A stretch of 64,000 bases of DNA from Limimaricola sp. G21655-S1 (GCF_027213785.1 NZ_JAPWGO010000011.1:62001-126000); one strand, 5' to 3'. Positions 54,196-63,050 are shown, counted from the stretch's first letter. Numbers and translations are program-made. The notes: generated by a model from the sequence alone, not told the origin.

Positions 54196-55536
54196 ATGCT
54201 TCGCTGGCCAAACAGTTTTGCCATCCTGCTCGTCGCCTGCCTCGCCGCGGGCGGCGTCGCGCATGCGCAGGAGGAGGCGCCCGAGGCCCCGGCCGCTCCG
54301 ATCGCGGTCGCGGAGGTGCGCCAAGATGAGGAGATCGCCGCGCGGCTGGGCGCCATACTCGCGGCGCTTGGCCATGACGACATCGCGGTCGGGGTCGAAG
54401 CGGGGGTCGTGACGCTGTCGGGCGAGGTCGCCGAGGAGGCCGAGATCGCCGAACTCACCGCGATCGGCGAACGGGTCGAGGGCGTGGTGGCGGTCCGAAG
54501 CGAGATCGCCGCGACGCAGGAGATCGCCGAACAGCTGAACCCGGCGCTCGACCGCTTCACGACGCGGCTGCGGCAGGCGGCGGGGCGGCTGCCGCTCCTG
54601 CTCGTGGCGCTGGCCATCTTCGCGCTGATCCTGGGCCTCGGCCTTCTGGTCGCGAGGGCCCGGTTCTGGGACAGGCTGGCGCCGAACGCCTTCATTGCCG
54701 GGCTCTACCGGCAGGGGGTGCGGGTCGCGATCGGCATCGCCGGGCTCGTCGTGGCGCTCGACGTGGCCGGTGCGGCGGCGCTTCTGGGCACCATCCTCGG
54801 CGCGGCGGGGCTGGTCGGCCTCGCGCTCGGCTTCGCGGTGCGCGACACGGTCGAGAACTTCGTGGCCTCGACCATGCTCAGCCTGCGCCAGCCGTTCCAG
54901 CCCAACGATCTCGTCGAGATCGAGGGCGACACCGGCCGCGTCATCCGCCTGACATCGCGGGCGACGATCCTGCTGTCGCTCGACGGCAACCACATCCGCA
55001 TCCCCAACGCGGTGGTCTTCAAGAGCCGCATCGTCAACTTCACGCGCAACGCCGAGCGCCGCTTCAGCTTCGACATCGGCATCGACCCCGATGCCGATCT
55101 GGAGGCGACGCGGCTTCTGGCGCAGGACACGCTGGCGGGCCTGCCCTTCGTGCTCGCCGAGCCCGCGCCGCTGGTGTGGATCGAGGACGTGACCGAGGCG
55201 GGGGCGATCCTGCGCTCCAGCGCCTGGATCGATCAGGCCGCCACGGGCTTTGCCACCGCGCGCGGCGACGCGATCCGTCTGGTCAAGGGCGCGATCGAGG
55301 CGGCTGGGGTCGCGATCCCCGATACGACCTATCGCATCCGGCTCGAAGGCGCTTCGATGCCCGTCGCCGGGGTCGAGCGCGGGGAGGGGCCCCAGTCCGC
55401 GCCGACGCGACCCGCGCGCCCTGTCCCGGGCCCGGCCGCGTTCCACCAGTCCGAGGAAAAAGCGCTGATCCCGCTGGTCCAGGCCGAACGCGAGGAGACG
55501 GACGACCTCCTGCACAAGGACGCGCCGAGGGAGTGA
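54196..55536 (+). CDS. MscS-family mechanosensitive channel with N-terminal BON domain
   Basis: 446-aa channel protein. An N-terminal signal peptide (about 1-25, AHAQ) precedes a BON domain (about 42-110, RQDEEIAARL...GVVTLSGEVAEE...VEGVVAVRSE) placed in the periplasm. Three to four membrane helices follow from about 130. The pore helix and MscS core are GTILGAAGLVGLALGFAVRDTVENF and the beta domain QPNDLVEIEGDTGRVIRLTSRATILLSLDGNHIRIPNAVV. A long charged C-terminal tail (about 395-446) ends the protein. The ATG at 54196 is preferred for the signal peptide; an upstream GTG (54157) is possible. Confidence 0.88.
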   Translation: MLRWPNSFAILLVACLAAGGVAHAQEEAPEAPAAPIAVAEVRQDEEIAARLGAILAALGHDDIAVGVEAGVVTLSGEVAEEAEIAELTAIGERVEGVVAVRSEIAATQEIAEQLNPALDRFTTRLRQAAGRLPLLLVALAIFALILGLGLLVARARFWDRLAPNAFIAGLYRQGVRVAIGIAGLVVALDVAGAAALLGTILGAAGLVGLALGFAVRDTVENFVASTMLSLRQPFQPNDLVEIEGDTGRVIRLTSRATILLSLDGNHIRIPNAVVFKSRIVNFTRNAERRFSFDIGIDPDADLEATRLLAQDTLAGLPFVLAEPAPLVWIEDVTEAGAILRSSAWIDQAATGFATARGDAIRLVKGAIEAAGVAIPDTTYRIRLEGASMPVAGVERGEGPQSAPTRPARPVPGPAAFHQSEEKALIPLVQAEREETDDLLHKDAPRE

Positions 55537-55752
55537 CGCCGCCGGGAACAGGGCGACGCGACCCGTTGGCCGTATCCTCGACGTGGTGAACTTGCAGGGC
55601 ACCGCCTCGCCGTCCACGCGCATGCGCGGCGTCGGATCAGGTACGACATGCAGTCCGGCCCGTCCATGATCCCGACCCGCCGATCCACATAGCCGTTCGC
55701 AGCGACATCTGCCCGGCTCGCACCCGAATACGCCCGATCTGCAATCTTGCGC

Positions 55753-55770
55753 TATACGATATATCGTATA
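55753..55770. promoter_or_regulatory. 18-bp palindrome, candidate operator of the GntR-Ldh2 fusion gene
   Basis: TATACGATATATCGTATA is a perfect 18-bp palindrome 26 bases upstream of the ATG at 55797. It is the only strongly AT-rich symmetric element near this operon. Its form (ATAC-GATATATC-GTAT) is typical of FCD-type GntR operators, and it overlaps the expected promoter, as for an autorepressor. Confidence 0.7.
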
Positions 55771-55796
55771 CCATTTTGAGTCGGGGAGGGCGCTGG

Positions 55797-57563
55797 ATGT
55801 CGGAGAGCATTGCGGCGACTGCGCGGCTGGACCGCCAGAAACTGTCGGAGCAGGCGCGCGAGGCGATCCGCGACCGGATCGTGCAAGGCGCGTTTCCGCT
55901 GGGCCGCAAGCTGCCCGAAGCGGAGCTGGTCGAGCTGCTGAGCATGAGCAAGAGCCCGATCCGCGAGGCGCTGCTGCAGCTCGAGCGCGAGGGGCTGATC
56001 GAGATGGCGGCGGGCCGAAGCGCGCGGGTCTTCTCGATGGGCGCGGCCGAGATCGCGGAGCTGGGCGAGCTGCGGCAGATGCTGGAGTTGCAGGCGATGC
56101 GGATGGCGCTCGAACGCAATCCCGGCCCGCTTCGGGCGGCGCTCGACGGTATCGCGGCGCGGATGGAGGAGGCGCTGTCGCGCGGTGACACCGGGGCCTA
56201 CAAGCTGCTCGACCACGACTTCCACGACGCGATCTTCGACAGTTGCGGCAACAGCTTCGTGCGCGACAACTTCCGGCGGCTGTCGTTCCGGGTGCAGGCG
56301 CTGCGCAACCGCCTGTCGCTCGACGACACGCTGAACCAGAAATCTCTCGGCGAGCATATCGCCATCGCCGAGGCCGTCACGGCCGGGCGCGGCGAAGCGG
56401 CGGTCGCGCTCCTGTCCACGCATATCGGCGACACGATCGAAGCCTATCTTGCGCGGCTCGCGGCGGAGGCGGAGCCGGCGTCGGAGGCGCTGACCCCGGT
56501 CCGGGTCGCGCTGGAGGAGATGGAGCGTTTCTCGCGCGCGGCGCTGGCGGCGGTGGGGGCCGATGATCCGACGATCAAAGCGGTGACGAAGGCGCTGCTG
56601 CATGCCTCGGCCCTCGGGGTGGACACGCATGGGTTCCGGCTTTTGCCGCATTACCTGCAAGGGCTTTCCGAAGGGCGGCTGAACCGGGCACCGAAGCTCG
56701 AGATCGTGCAGGAGACCGGCGGCGCCTGCGTTCTCGAGGCCGATGACGCGCATGGCGCGCGGGCCGGTTACGCGGCGGTGGAGCGGGCGCTGGAACTGGC
56801 GCGGACGCATGGTCTCGCGGCGGTGGCGATCCGCGGCTCGTCGCATTTCGGAGCCGCCGGGGCCTATGCGCTGGAGATCGCGCGCCACGGCATGATGGGC
56901 CTCGCCTTTTGCAATTCCGACAGTTTCGTGCGGCTGCATGGCGGCGCGGTGCGGTTCCACGGCACCAACCCCATCGCCGCCGCCGCGCCGGCCGGAGAGG
57001 GGGAGCCTTGGCTGCTCGACATGGCGACGAGCGCCATTCCCTTCAACCGCGTGCAGCTCAACCGCAGCCTCGGCGCGGCGCTGCCCGAGGACGTGGCCTC
57101 GGACGCGCGGGGCGTCAACGTCACCGATCCGGCGATCGTCGAGATGCTGGCCCCGCTGGGCGGCGCGCTTTTCGGCTACAAGGGAGCGGGCCTCGCGGGG
57201 CTGGCCGAGATCTTCTCGACCGCCTTTTCCGACGCGCCGCTGAGCTTCGAGCTGCCGCCGATGATCAGCGACGACATGGCGACGCCGCGCAGGCTCGGCG
57301 CCTTCGTCATGGCGCTGGACCCCGAGGCCTTCGGCGGTCGCGCCGTCTTCGAGGCCGTCATTCGCCGCTACCTCGCCGCCATCACCGCGTCGCCGGCCGC
57401 GCCGGGCGAAACCGTCATGGCGCCGGGCGCGCGCGAATGGGCCGAGGCCGAGCGGCGGCGCGTGCAGGGGATGAAGCTCGACCGCGGCTCGGTCGAGGCG
57501 CTGAAGCGCTTTGCCGAGACGCATGGGATCGAGCCGCTCCGCTACCGTTCGGGAGGGCGGTGA
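55797..57563 (+). CDS. Fusion protein: GntR/FCD regulator joined to an Ldh2-family (malate/L-lactate/ureidoglycolate-type) dehydrogenase
   Basis: One uninterrupted 588-codon frame encodes a whole transcription factor and a whole enzyme. Residues ~15-80: GntR winged HTH (LSMSKSPIREALLQLEREGLIEM). Residues ~88-222: FCD domain with the probable metal ligands Asp139, His143, His187 and His209. Residues ~233-588: Ldh2-family NAD(P)-dependent 2-hydroxyacid dehydrogenase with GVDTHGFR (His278), GSSHFGAAG (His350), HGTNPIAAAAP, LLDMATSA and GYKGAGLAGLAE. GGGGAGGG lies before the ATG. dctPQM follow after 37 bases. An in-frame ATG (residue 242, after GGAGGAG) might allow separate enzyme synthesis. Confidence 0.88.
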   Translation: MSESIAATARLDRQKLSEQAREAIRDRIVQGAFPLGRKLPEAELVELLSMSKSPIREALLQLEREGLIEMAAGRSARVFSMGAAEIAELGELRQMLELQAMRMALERNPGPLRAALDGIAARMEEALSRGDTGAYKLLDHDFHDAIFDSCGNSFVRDNFRRLSFRVQALRNRLSLDDTLNQKSLGEHIAIAEAVTAGRGEAAVALLSTHIGDTIEAYLARLAAEAEPASEALTPVRVALEEMERFSRAALAAVGADDPTIKAVTKALLHASALGVDTHGFRLLPHYLQGLSEGRLNRAPKLEIVQETGGACVLEADDAHGARAGYAAVERALELARTHGLAAVAIRGSSHFGAAGAYALEIARHGMMGLAFCNSDSFVRLHGGAVRFHGTNPIAAAAPAGEGEPWLLDMATSAIPFNRVQLNRSLGAALPEDVASDARGVNVTDPAIVEMLAPLGGALFGYKGAGLAGLAEIFSTAFSDAPLSFELPPMISDDMATPRRLGAFVMALDPEAFGGRAVFEAVIRRYLAAITASPAAPGETVMAPGAREWAEAERRRVQGMKLDRGSVEALKRFAETHGIEPLRYRSGGR

Positions 57564-57600
57564 CGGGATCACGTCAGACATCAACCAGGGAGGAAGACCG

Positions 57601-58602
57601 ATGACACCGAAGCTGACCCAGACCGTCGCGCTGGCCACCACCGCGGTGGCCGCGCTCACCGCCGCCGCGCCGGTCGCGGCGCAGGACGCCGAGCGCATGT
57701 TGAAATGGGCCCATGTCTACGAGGTAAGCGAGGCCTACCACACCTGCGCCGTCGCGGCGCATGACGAGCTGGTCGCCTCGACCGATGGCCGCTACGGCAT
57801 CGAGGTCTTCCCGGCCTCGTCGCTCGGCAAGGAGGTCGATATCAACGAAGGCCTCAGCCTCGGCACCGTCGACATCATCTATACCGGCCAGCTCTTTGCC
57901 GGCCGCGCCTATGGCCCGGTCGCCATCGGCGGCGCGCCCTACATGTTCCGCGACTACGCGCATTGGGATGCCTTCCGCAATTCTGACCTGTTCGAGGAGC
58001 TGAGCCAGGGCTACGCCGACGCGACCGGCAACCAGATCGAGGCGCTGACCTATTACGGCAACCGCCACGTGACCTCGAACAAGCCGATCACCACGCCCGA
58101 GGACATGGACGGGCTGAAGATCCGCGTGCCGAACGCGCCTCTTTACATGATGTTCCCCGAGGCCGTCGGCGCCAACCCGACGCCGATCGCCTTCGCCGAG
58201 GTGTATCTGGCGCTTCAGCAGGGGACCGTCGACGCGCAGGAGAACCCGCTGCCGACGATCCAGGCCAAGAAGTTCTACGAGGTGCAGTCGGACATCAACC
58301 TGACCGGCCATATCACCGACGCGCTGCTGACCATCGTCGGCGGCCCGGCCTGGAGCAGCATGGACGAGGCCGACCAGCAGGCGCTCTCGGCGGCCATCGA
58401 CAACGCCGCCGCCTGCGCCACCGAGGCGATCCGAGACCAGGAGGCCGAGCTGGTCGAATGGTTCAAGGAACAGGGCGTCAACGTCAACGAGGTCGACCGG
58501 GAGCCGTTCATCGAGGCGGTGAAGGCCATGCATATGGGCGATATGGCGAGCTGGGATCAGGAGACCTACGACCGGCTCCAGGCCATCGGCCAGGAGTCCT
58601 GA
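57601..58602 (+). CDS. dctP: TRAP transporter substrate-binding protein (DctP family)
   Basis: Periplasmic receptor of 333 aa with a signal peptide (about 1-26, cut after APVAAQ). The carboxylate-binding arginine lies in the family segment MDGLKIRVPNAPLY, and QQGTVDAQENPLPTI is the conserved helix/loop. AGGGAGGAAG precedes the ATG. It is preceded by the GntR-Ldh2 fusion gene, so the ligand is probably the hydroxy acid that enzyme oxidises or a precursor. A strong hairpin separates it from dctQ. Confidence 0.93.
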   Translation: MTPKLTQTVALATTAVAALTAAAPVAAQDAERMLKWAHVYEVSEAYHTCAVAAHDELVASTDGRYGIEVFPASSLGKEVDINEGLSLGTVDIIYTGQLFAGRAYGPVAIGGAPYMFRDYAHWDAFRNSDLFEELSQGYADATGNQIEALTYYGNRHVTSNKPITTPEDMDGLKIRVPNAPLYMMFPEAVGANPTPIAFAEVYLALQQGTVDAQENPLPTIQAKKFYEVQSDINLTGHITDALLTIVGGPAWSSMDEADQQALSAAIDNAAACATEAIRDQEAELVEWFKEQGVNVNEVDREPFIEAVKAMHMGDMASWDQETYDRLQAIGQES

Positions 58603-58640
58603 CCCGCGCGCGCGTGTCCCCGCGTCGCATACCGTGACCA

Positions 58641-58666
58641 ACCGGCCCCCGGGAATGGGGGCCGGT
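58641..58666 (+). terminator. GC hairpin between dctP and dctQ
   Basis: Perfect 10-bp stem ACCGGCCCCC (58641-58650) with GGGGGCCGGT (58657-58666) and a 6-base loop, 39 bases after the dctP stop. Probably a differential-expression element. Confidence 0.65.
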
Positions 58667-58693
58667 CCGCATGCCCCATAGGGACGAGTGACC

Positions 58694-59272
58694 ATGAAAT
58701 CAGGACCCCGGACTTCCCAAGCGCCGCAAGAGACGACGCCGGCGCTGCATCTTGAGGAGGAGGAGATCGACCTGTCGGACCTGCGATGGGACGATGCGCT
58801 GGTCATGGTGATCTTCTGGGTGCTCGCCTTCGTGGTGTTTCTCCAGTTCTTCACCCGCTACGTGCTCAACGACTCGCTTGGCTGGACCGAGGAGATCGCG
58901 CGGTTCCTGTTGATCGCGGTCACCTTCACAGGCTCGGTCATGGCGGTGCGCAAGAATGCCCATATCGCGGTCGAGTTCCTGTATCGCTGGGTGCCGCGGC
59001 CGCTGCGCCGGGTCGCGCAGACGCTGATCGACCTCGTCTCGATCGCCTTCTACTCCGGGCTTGCCTACCTGTCGGGCCAGCTCGCGGGCCGGACCCGGCA
59101 GATGATGGTCTCGATCGACGTGCCGAAATCCCTGGTCTACTGGTTCGTCGCCGCCTGTTTCGCCGCGATGGCCGCCTATGCCCTCCGCAACGCCTGGCTG
59201 CACCTGCGCAGCGGCACCAGCAAACTCATCGACCCCGAGCAGCACGCGGACTCCGTGCGCGCGATGGACTAG
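58694..59272 (+). CDS. dctQ: TRAP transporter small permease (DctQ family)
   Basis: Small membrane subunit of 192 aa with four helices (about 40-60, 75-93, 118-138, 152-172) and the DctQ pattern FFTRYVLNDSLGWTEEIARFLLI. The N-terminal ~30 residues are acidic and cytoplasmic. An in-frame GTG 6 bases upstream (58688) is an alternative start, but the ATG is better spaced from AGGGA. Eleven bases separate its stop from dctM. Confidence 0.9.
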   Translation: MKSGPRTSQAPQETTPALHLEEEEIDLSDLRWDDALVMVIFWVLAFVVFLQFFTRYVLNDSLGWTEEIARFLLIAVTFTGSVMAVRKNAHIAVEFLYRWVPRPLRRVAQTLIDLVSIAFYSGLAYLSGQLAGRTRQMMVSIDVPKSLVYWFVAACFAAMAAYALRNAWLHLRSGTSKLIDPEQHADSVRAMD

Positions 59273-59283
59273 GAGCGCCCGCC

Positions 59284-60564
59284 GTGGAAATCGCCTTTCT
59301 CTTCATCATCCTGTTCTCGCTGCTGCTCTTCGGGGTGCCCGTGGCCATCGCCCTCGCCGGGTCCTCGGCGGTGTTCATCCTGGCCAACGGGATGCCGCCG
59401 CCGATGGTGGTGGCGCATCGGATGATCAACGGCGTCGACAGCTTCCCGCTGCTCGCGGTGCCGTTCTTCATCCTCGCGGGAAACCTGATGAACACCGCCG
59501 GGATCACGGAGCGCATCTTCAACTTCGCCCTGGCGCTGGTGGGCTGGATGCGCGGCGGGCTGGGCCATGTGAATGTCGGCGCCTCGGTGATCTTCGCGGG
59601 GATGTCGGGCGCGGCGGTGGCCGATGCGGGCGGTCTCGGCGCGATCGAGATCAAGGCGATGCGCGACGCCAAATACGATGCCGGCTTCGCCGTGGGGGTG
59701 ACGGCCGCCTCATCGACCATCGGTCCGATCATCCCGCCATCGCTGCCGATGGTGATCTACGGCGTGGTCGCCGGCACCTCGATCGGCCAGCTCTTCGCCG
59801 CGGGCTTCGTGCCCGGCATCGTGATGGCGGTGTCGCTGATGCTGATGGTCGCCTTCTTCGCGCGGCGCCGGGGCTTTCCGCGCGACCAGCCGTTCGAGAT
59901 GTCGCTGCTGGTCAGCTCGTTCGGGCGCGCCTTCCTGTCGCTGCTGACGCCGGTGATCATCGTCGGCGGCATCCTGTCAGGGGCCTTCACCCCGACCGAA
60001 GCCGCCGTCGCCGCCTGCGCCTGGGCGATGTTCCTCGGGCTCGTGATCTACCGCACGCTCACCCTGCGGCGGTTCCTGCGGGTGACCTTCGACACGATCG
60101 AGACCACGGCGGTGGTGCTGTTCGTGGTCGCCGCGGCGGCGATCTTCGCCTGGATCCTGACCTCGAACCGGGTGCCCGAGGCGGTGGCGGGCATGCTGCT
60201 CTCGGCCTCGGACCGGCCCTGGGTCATCCTGCTGCTGATCAACCTGATCCTGCTGATCGTCGGCTGCTTCATGGAGACCGTCGCGGCGATCACGATCCTC
60301 GTGCCGGTGCTGTTGCCGGTGGCGATGGAGCTCGGCATCGACCCGGTGCATTTCGGCGTCATCATGGTGCTGAACCTGATGCTGGGCCTGCTCACCCCGC
60401 CGGTCGGCATGGTGCTTTACGTGCTCGCGCGCGTGGCCAGGATCCCGTTCGAGCGCTGCGTCGTCTCCACCGCGCCGTTCCTGATCCCGCTGGTGCTGGT
60501 GCTGGTGCTGATCACCTTCGTGCCGGCGGTCACCATGTGGCTGCCGACGCTGATCTATCGCTAG
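59284..60564 (+). CDS. dctM: TRAP transporter large permease (DctM family)
   Basis: Large permease of 426 aa, the standard family length, with about 12 membrane segments. Typical motifs are GMSGAAVADAGGLGAIEIKAMRDA, STIGPIIPPSLPMVIYG and NLMLGLLTPPVGMVLYV. It starts with GTG at 59284. Last gene of the GntR/Ldh2-dctPQM operon; the oligopeptidase gene converges from the right 30 bases away. Confidence 0.95.
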   Translation: MEIAFLFIILFSLLLFGVPVAIALAGSSAVFILANGMPPPMVVAHRMINGVDSFPLLAVPFFILAGNLMNTAGITERIFNFALALVGWMRGGLGHVNVGASVIFAGMSGAAVADAGGLGAIEIKAMRDAKYDAGFAVGVTAASSTIGPIIPPSLPMVIYGVVAGTSIGQLFAAGFVPGIVMAVSLMLMVAFFARRRGFPRDQPFEMSLLVSSFGRAFLSLLTPVIIVGGILSGAFTPTEAAVAACAWAMFLGLVIYRTLTLRRFLRVTFDTIETTAVVLFVVAAAAIFAWILTSNRVPEAVAGMLLSASDRPWVILLLINLILLIVGCFMETVAAITILVPVLLPVAMELGIDPVHFGVIMVLNLMLGLLTPPVGMVLYVLARVARIPFERCVVSTAPFLIPLVLVLVLITFVPAVTMWLPTLIYR

Positions 60565-60594
60565 GGCCGGTCGGGCACGGGGCGCCGGGGCGCG

Positions 60595-62706
60595 CTAGCT
60601 CCGCGCCCCGTCCTCCGTCCCGGTGACCTTAATCGCGAAGGCATAGGAGCGCGCCGCATCCTCGAGCGCGGCAAAGCGTCCCGACTTGCCGAAATGGCCC
60701 GAGCTCATGTTGGTCCGCAGCATCAGGATGTTGTCGTCGGTCTTGGTGGCGCGGAGCCGCGCGACCCATTTGGCCGGCTCCCAGTAGGTGACGCGCGGAT
60801 CCGAGACGCCGGCGGTCACGAGCATCGGCGGATAGTCCTGCGCGGTGACGTTGTCATAGGGCGAATAGCGTCGGATGTCGTCGAATGCCTCACGGCTCTC
60901 GATCGGGTTGCCCCATTGCGACCACTCTCCCGGGGTCAGCGGCAGCGTGTCGTCGAGGATCGTCGCGAGCACGTCGACGAAGGGCACGTCGGCGATGGCC
61001 CCGGCCCAGAGATCGGGACGCATGTTCAGAACCGCGCCCACCAGCAGCCCCCCGGCGGAGCCACCCTGGATGATGATCCGACGGCGGGCGGCATAGCGGC
61101 CATCGACCAGCGCCTCGGCCACGGCGATGAAGTCGTGGAACGTGTTGGGCTTGCCCCCGAATTTCGCCGCCTCGTACCAGTTGCGCCCCAGCTCCTCGCC
61201 GCCGCGCACATGGGCGATGGCATGGACGAAGCCGCGATCCACCAGGCTCAGCCGGTTGGCGGAGAAGGCGGCGGGCATGCTCGCGCCGTAGGAGCCATAG
61301 CCATAGAGCAGGCAGGGCGCCGTGCCATCGAGCGGCGTGTCCTTGTGGTGCAGGATCGTCACCGGCACCTGCGCGCCATCATGCGATGTGGCCGCCATCC
61401 GGATCGTCACGTAGTCCGCGGGGTCGTGGCCCGAGGGGATCTCGGTGGTCTTGCGCAGCACCCGCTCGCCGCTCGTCAGGTCGTAGTCGAAGACCTGCGG
61501 CGGCGTGGTGGGGGAGGAATAGGTGAAGCGGAAGCTGTCGGTGTCGTATTCCGGGCTGGGATCGCTTCCCAGCGAATAGGCCTGTTCCTCGAACGCGATG
61601 GGCCGCGCCTCCGAGATCGGCCGCCCCTGCGCGACATAGCAGATGCGGGGCAGGGCGTTGCGCCGTTCCATCCAGATCGTCCAGCCCCGATAGGCGGCGA
61701 GGCTCACGATCATCCGACCGGGCTCGTGCGGGATCAGGTCGACCCAGTTGGCGCGGGAGGGGGCCGAGACCGGCGCGCGCACCACCTTGAAGTCGAAGGC
61801 CTCGTCGGCATTGGTCAGGATCAGGAAGCTGTCGCCCTGCTGCTCGACCTCGTATTCGAGACCCCGGGTCCGGGGCTCGATCACCCGCGGCGCGGCCTGC
61901 GGATCGCCGGTGGGGATCACGTGGATCTCGTTCTCGTCGTTCATGCCGGTGGACAGCGCGACGAACTCACCCGACCGCAGCCGGTGGACGGCGACGCCGT
62001 AGCGGGTGTCCGCCTCGGTGAAGACAAGGACATCCTCGGCCGGATCGCTGCCGAGCACGTGGCGGAACACCTTGTTCGGGTGATGCCGCGCATCGACGCG
62101 CACGTAGAACAGCGTCCGCGCATCGGCCCATGCGAGCGACGCGACATCCTCGATGTGATAGTCGAGATCGGTGCCGGCATCGATGTCGCGGAACGACAGG
62201 CGGTAGAACTCGGAGCCGTTGACGTCGGCGGTCCAGGCCAGGACCTTGTGGTCGGGCGAGACCTGCCTGCGACCCAGTTGGAAATACGCCTGCGCCGCGG
62301 CCTCGGCATTCACGTCCAGCACGACCTGTTCCGCGCCGCCGTCGCGCGGCGTGCGGGTGAAGAGCGGATACTCCGCCCCTTCCACGAAGCGCATCGCGTA
62401 GGCGAAGGGGCCGTGATCGCGCGGAACGCTGCTGTCATCCTCCTTGATGCGGCCGCGCATCTCCTCGACCAATCGCGCCTGCAGATCGACCGTGTCGGCC
62501 ATCGCCGCCTCGTAATAGGCATTCTCGGCCTCCAGGTAGCCGGCGATGTCGGCGGGCAGCTTTTGCGGCTCCCGCATCGCCTCCTGCCAGTTCGCCGCGC
62601 GCAACCAGGCATAGTCGTCATGCAGATCGACACCGTGGACATGGGCGATCGAGGGGCGGCGCTCCGCGACGGGCGCGCCGGGCAAGGCTTTGAACGAACG
62701 GGGCAT
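60595..62706 (-). CDS. S9-family prolyl oligopeptidase (oligopeptidase B-like)
   Basis: Cytoplasmic serine peptidase of 703 aa. The N-terminal seven-bladed propeller (about 70-420) gates a C-terminal alpha/beta-hydrolase domain. The catalytic triad is Ser550 (GGSAGG), Asp636 (SDPR) and His671 (SSGHFG). YGYGSYGASMPAAFSANRLSLVDRGF and the RGGEELGRNWYEAAK segment match oligopeptidase B, which cuts after basic residues in short peptides. The ATG at 62704-62706 has AAAGGACC ahead; no signal peptide. Confidence 0.93.
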   Translation of the reverse strand: MPRSFKALPGAPVAERRPSIAHVHGVDLHDDYAWLRAANWQEAMREPQKLPADIAGYLEAENAYYEAAMADTVDLQARLVEEMRGRIKEDDSSVPRDHGPFAYAMRFVEGAEYPLFTRTPRDGGAEQVVLDVNAEAAAQAYFQLGRRQVSPDHKVLAWTADVNGSEFYRLSFRDIDAGTDLDYHIEDVASLAWADARTLFYVRVDARHHPNKVFRHVLGSDPAEDVLVFTEADTRYGVAVHRLRSGEFVALSTGMNDENEIHVIPTGDPQAAPRVIEPRTRGLEYEVEQQGDSFLILTNADEAFDFKVVRAPVSAPSRANWVDLIPHEPGRMIVSLAAYRGWTIWMERRNALPRICYVAQGRPISEARPIAFEEQAYSLGSDPSPEYDTDSFRFTYSSPTTPPQVFDYDLTSGERVLRKTTEIPSGHDPADYVTIRMAATSHDGAQVPVTILHHKDTPLDGTAPCLLYGYGSYGASMPAAFSANRLSLVDRGFVHAIAHVRGGEELGRNWYEAAKFGGKPNTFHDFIAVAEALVDGRYAARRRIIIQGGSAGGLLVGAVLNMRPDLWAGAIADVPFVDVLATILDDTLPLTPGEWSQWGNPIESREAFDDIRRYSPYDNVTAQDYPPMLVTAGVSDPRVTYWEPAKWVARLRATKTDDNILMLRTNMSSGHFGKSGRFAALEDAARSYAFAIKVTGTEDGARS

Positions 62707-63050
62707 ATCGGTCCTTTGGATCCTTTGAGCGCAATGTGGAGACGCGGCCTCGGGATGACAATGACCCGCGAGAGCCGTAGCCGATCGCCGGCCACGCCCG
62801 GCATGCGCCCATGGGGGCCTCAAGGCGCAGGGTAAGGCATCGGTGGGCTTGGAAGGATGCGGCTCGTCGCCCCCTTGTCCGGCGCCTGACAGCCGAACGC
62901 CTGTGCTTGGCAAAACTTCCCCTTTTCGGCTTAAGGCCAAGCCCTATCGCGCGGACGACCCCGCCCCGCCCCGCTCGGAACGAACCGGAACCCGGCGGGT
63001 CCGGCGCCCCCCTTACAAAGCCATGAACCTGCGGCCCCTCGCTACCCGGC
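62707..63050. other. 344-bp region with no recognised gene
   Basis: Between the oligopeptidase start and the 3' end of the LysR gene. Open frames cross it on both strands but are Arg/Pro-rich and lack ribosome-binding sites. It should contain the oligopeptidase promoter. Nothing else seen. Confidence 0.5.

Noticed and set aside
53308-55623. 771-codon minus-strand frame across the thioesterase and MscS genes
   Set aside because: Antisense shadow; the plus strand carries two recognisable proteins with good motifs. The first ~40 residues looked faintly protein-like but matched nothing I recognise.
55537-55740. Minus-strand traces such as MDGPDCMSYLI near 55620-55690 as a possible decayed gene
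   Set aside because: Short, split over two frames and not recognisable. Too little to annotate as a pseudogene.
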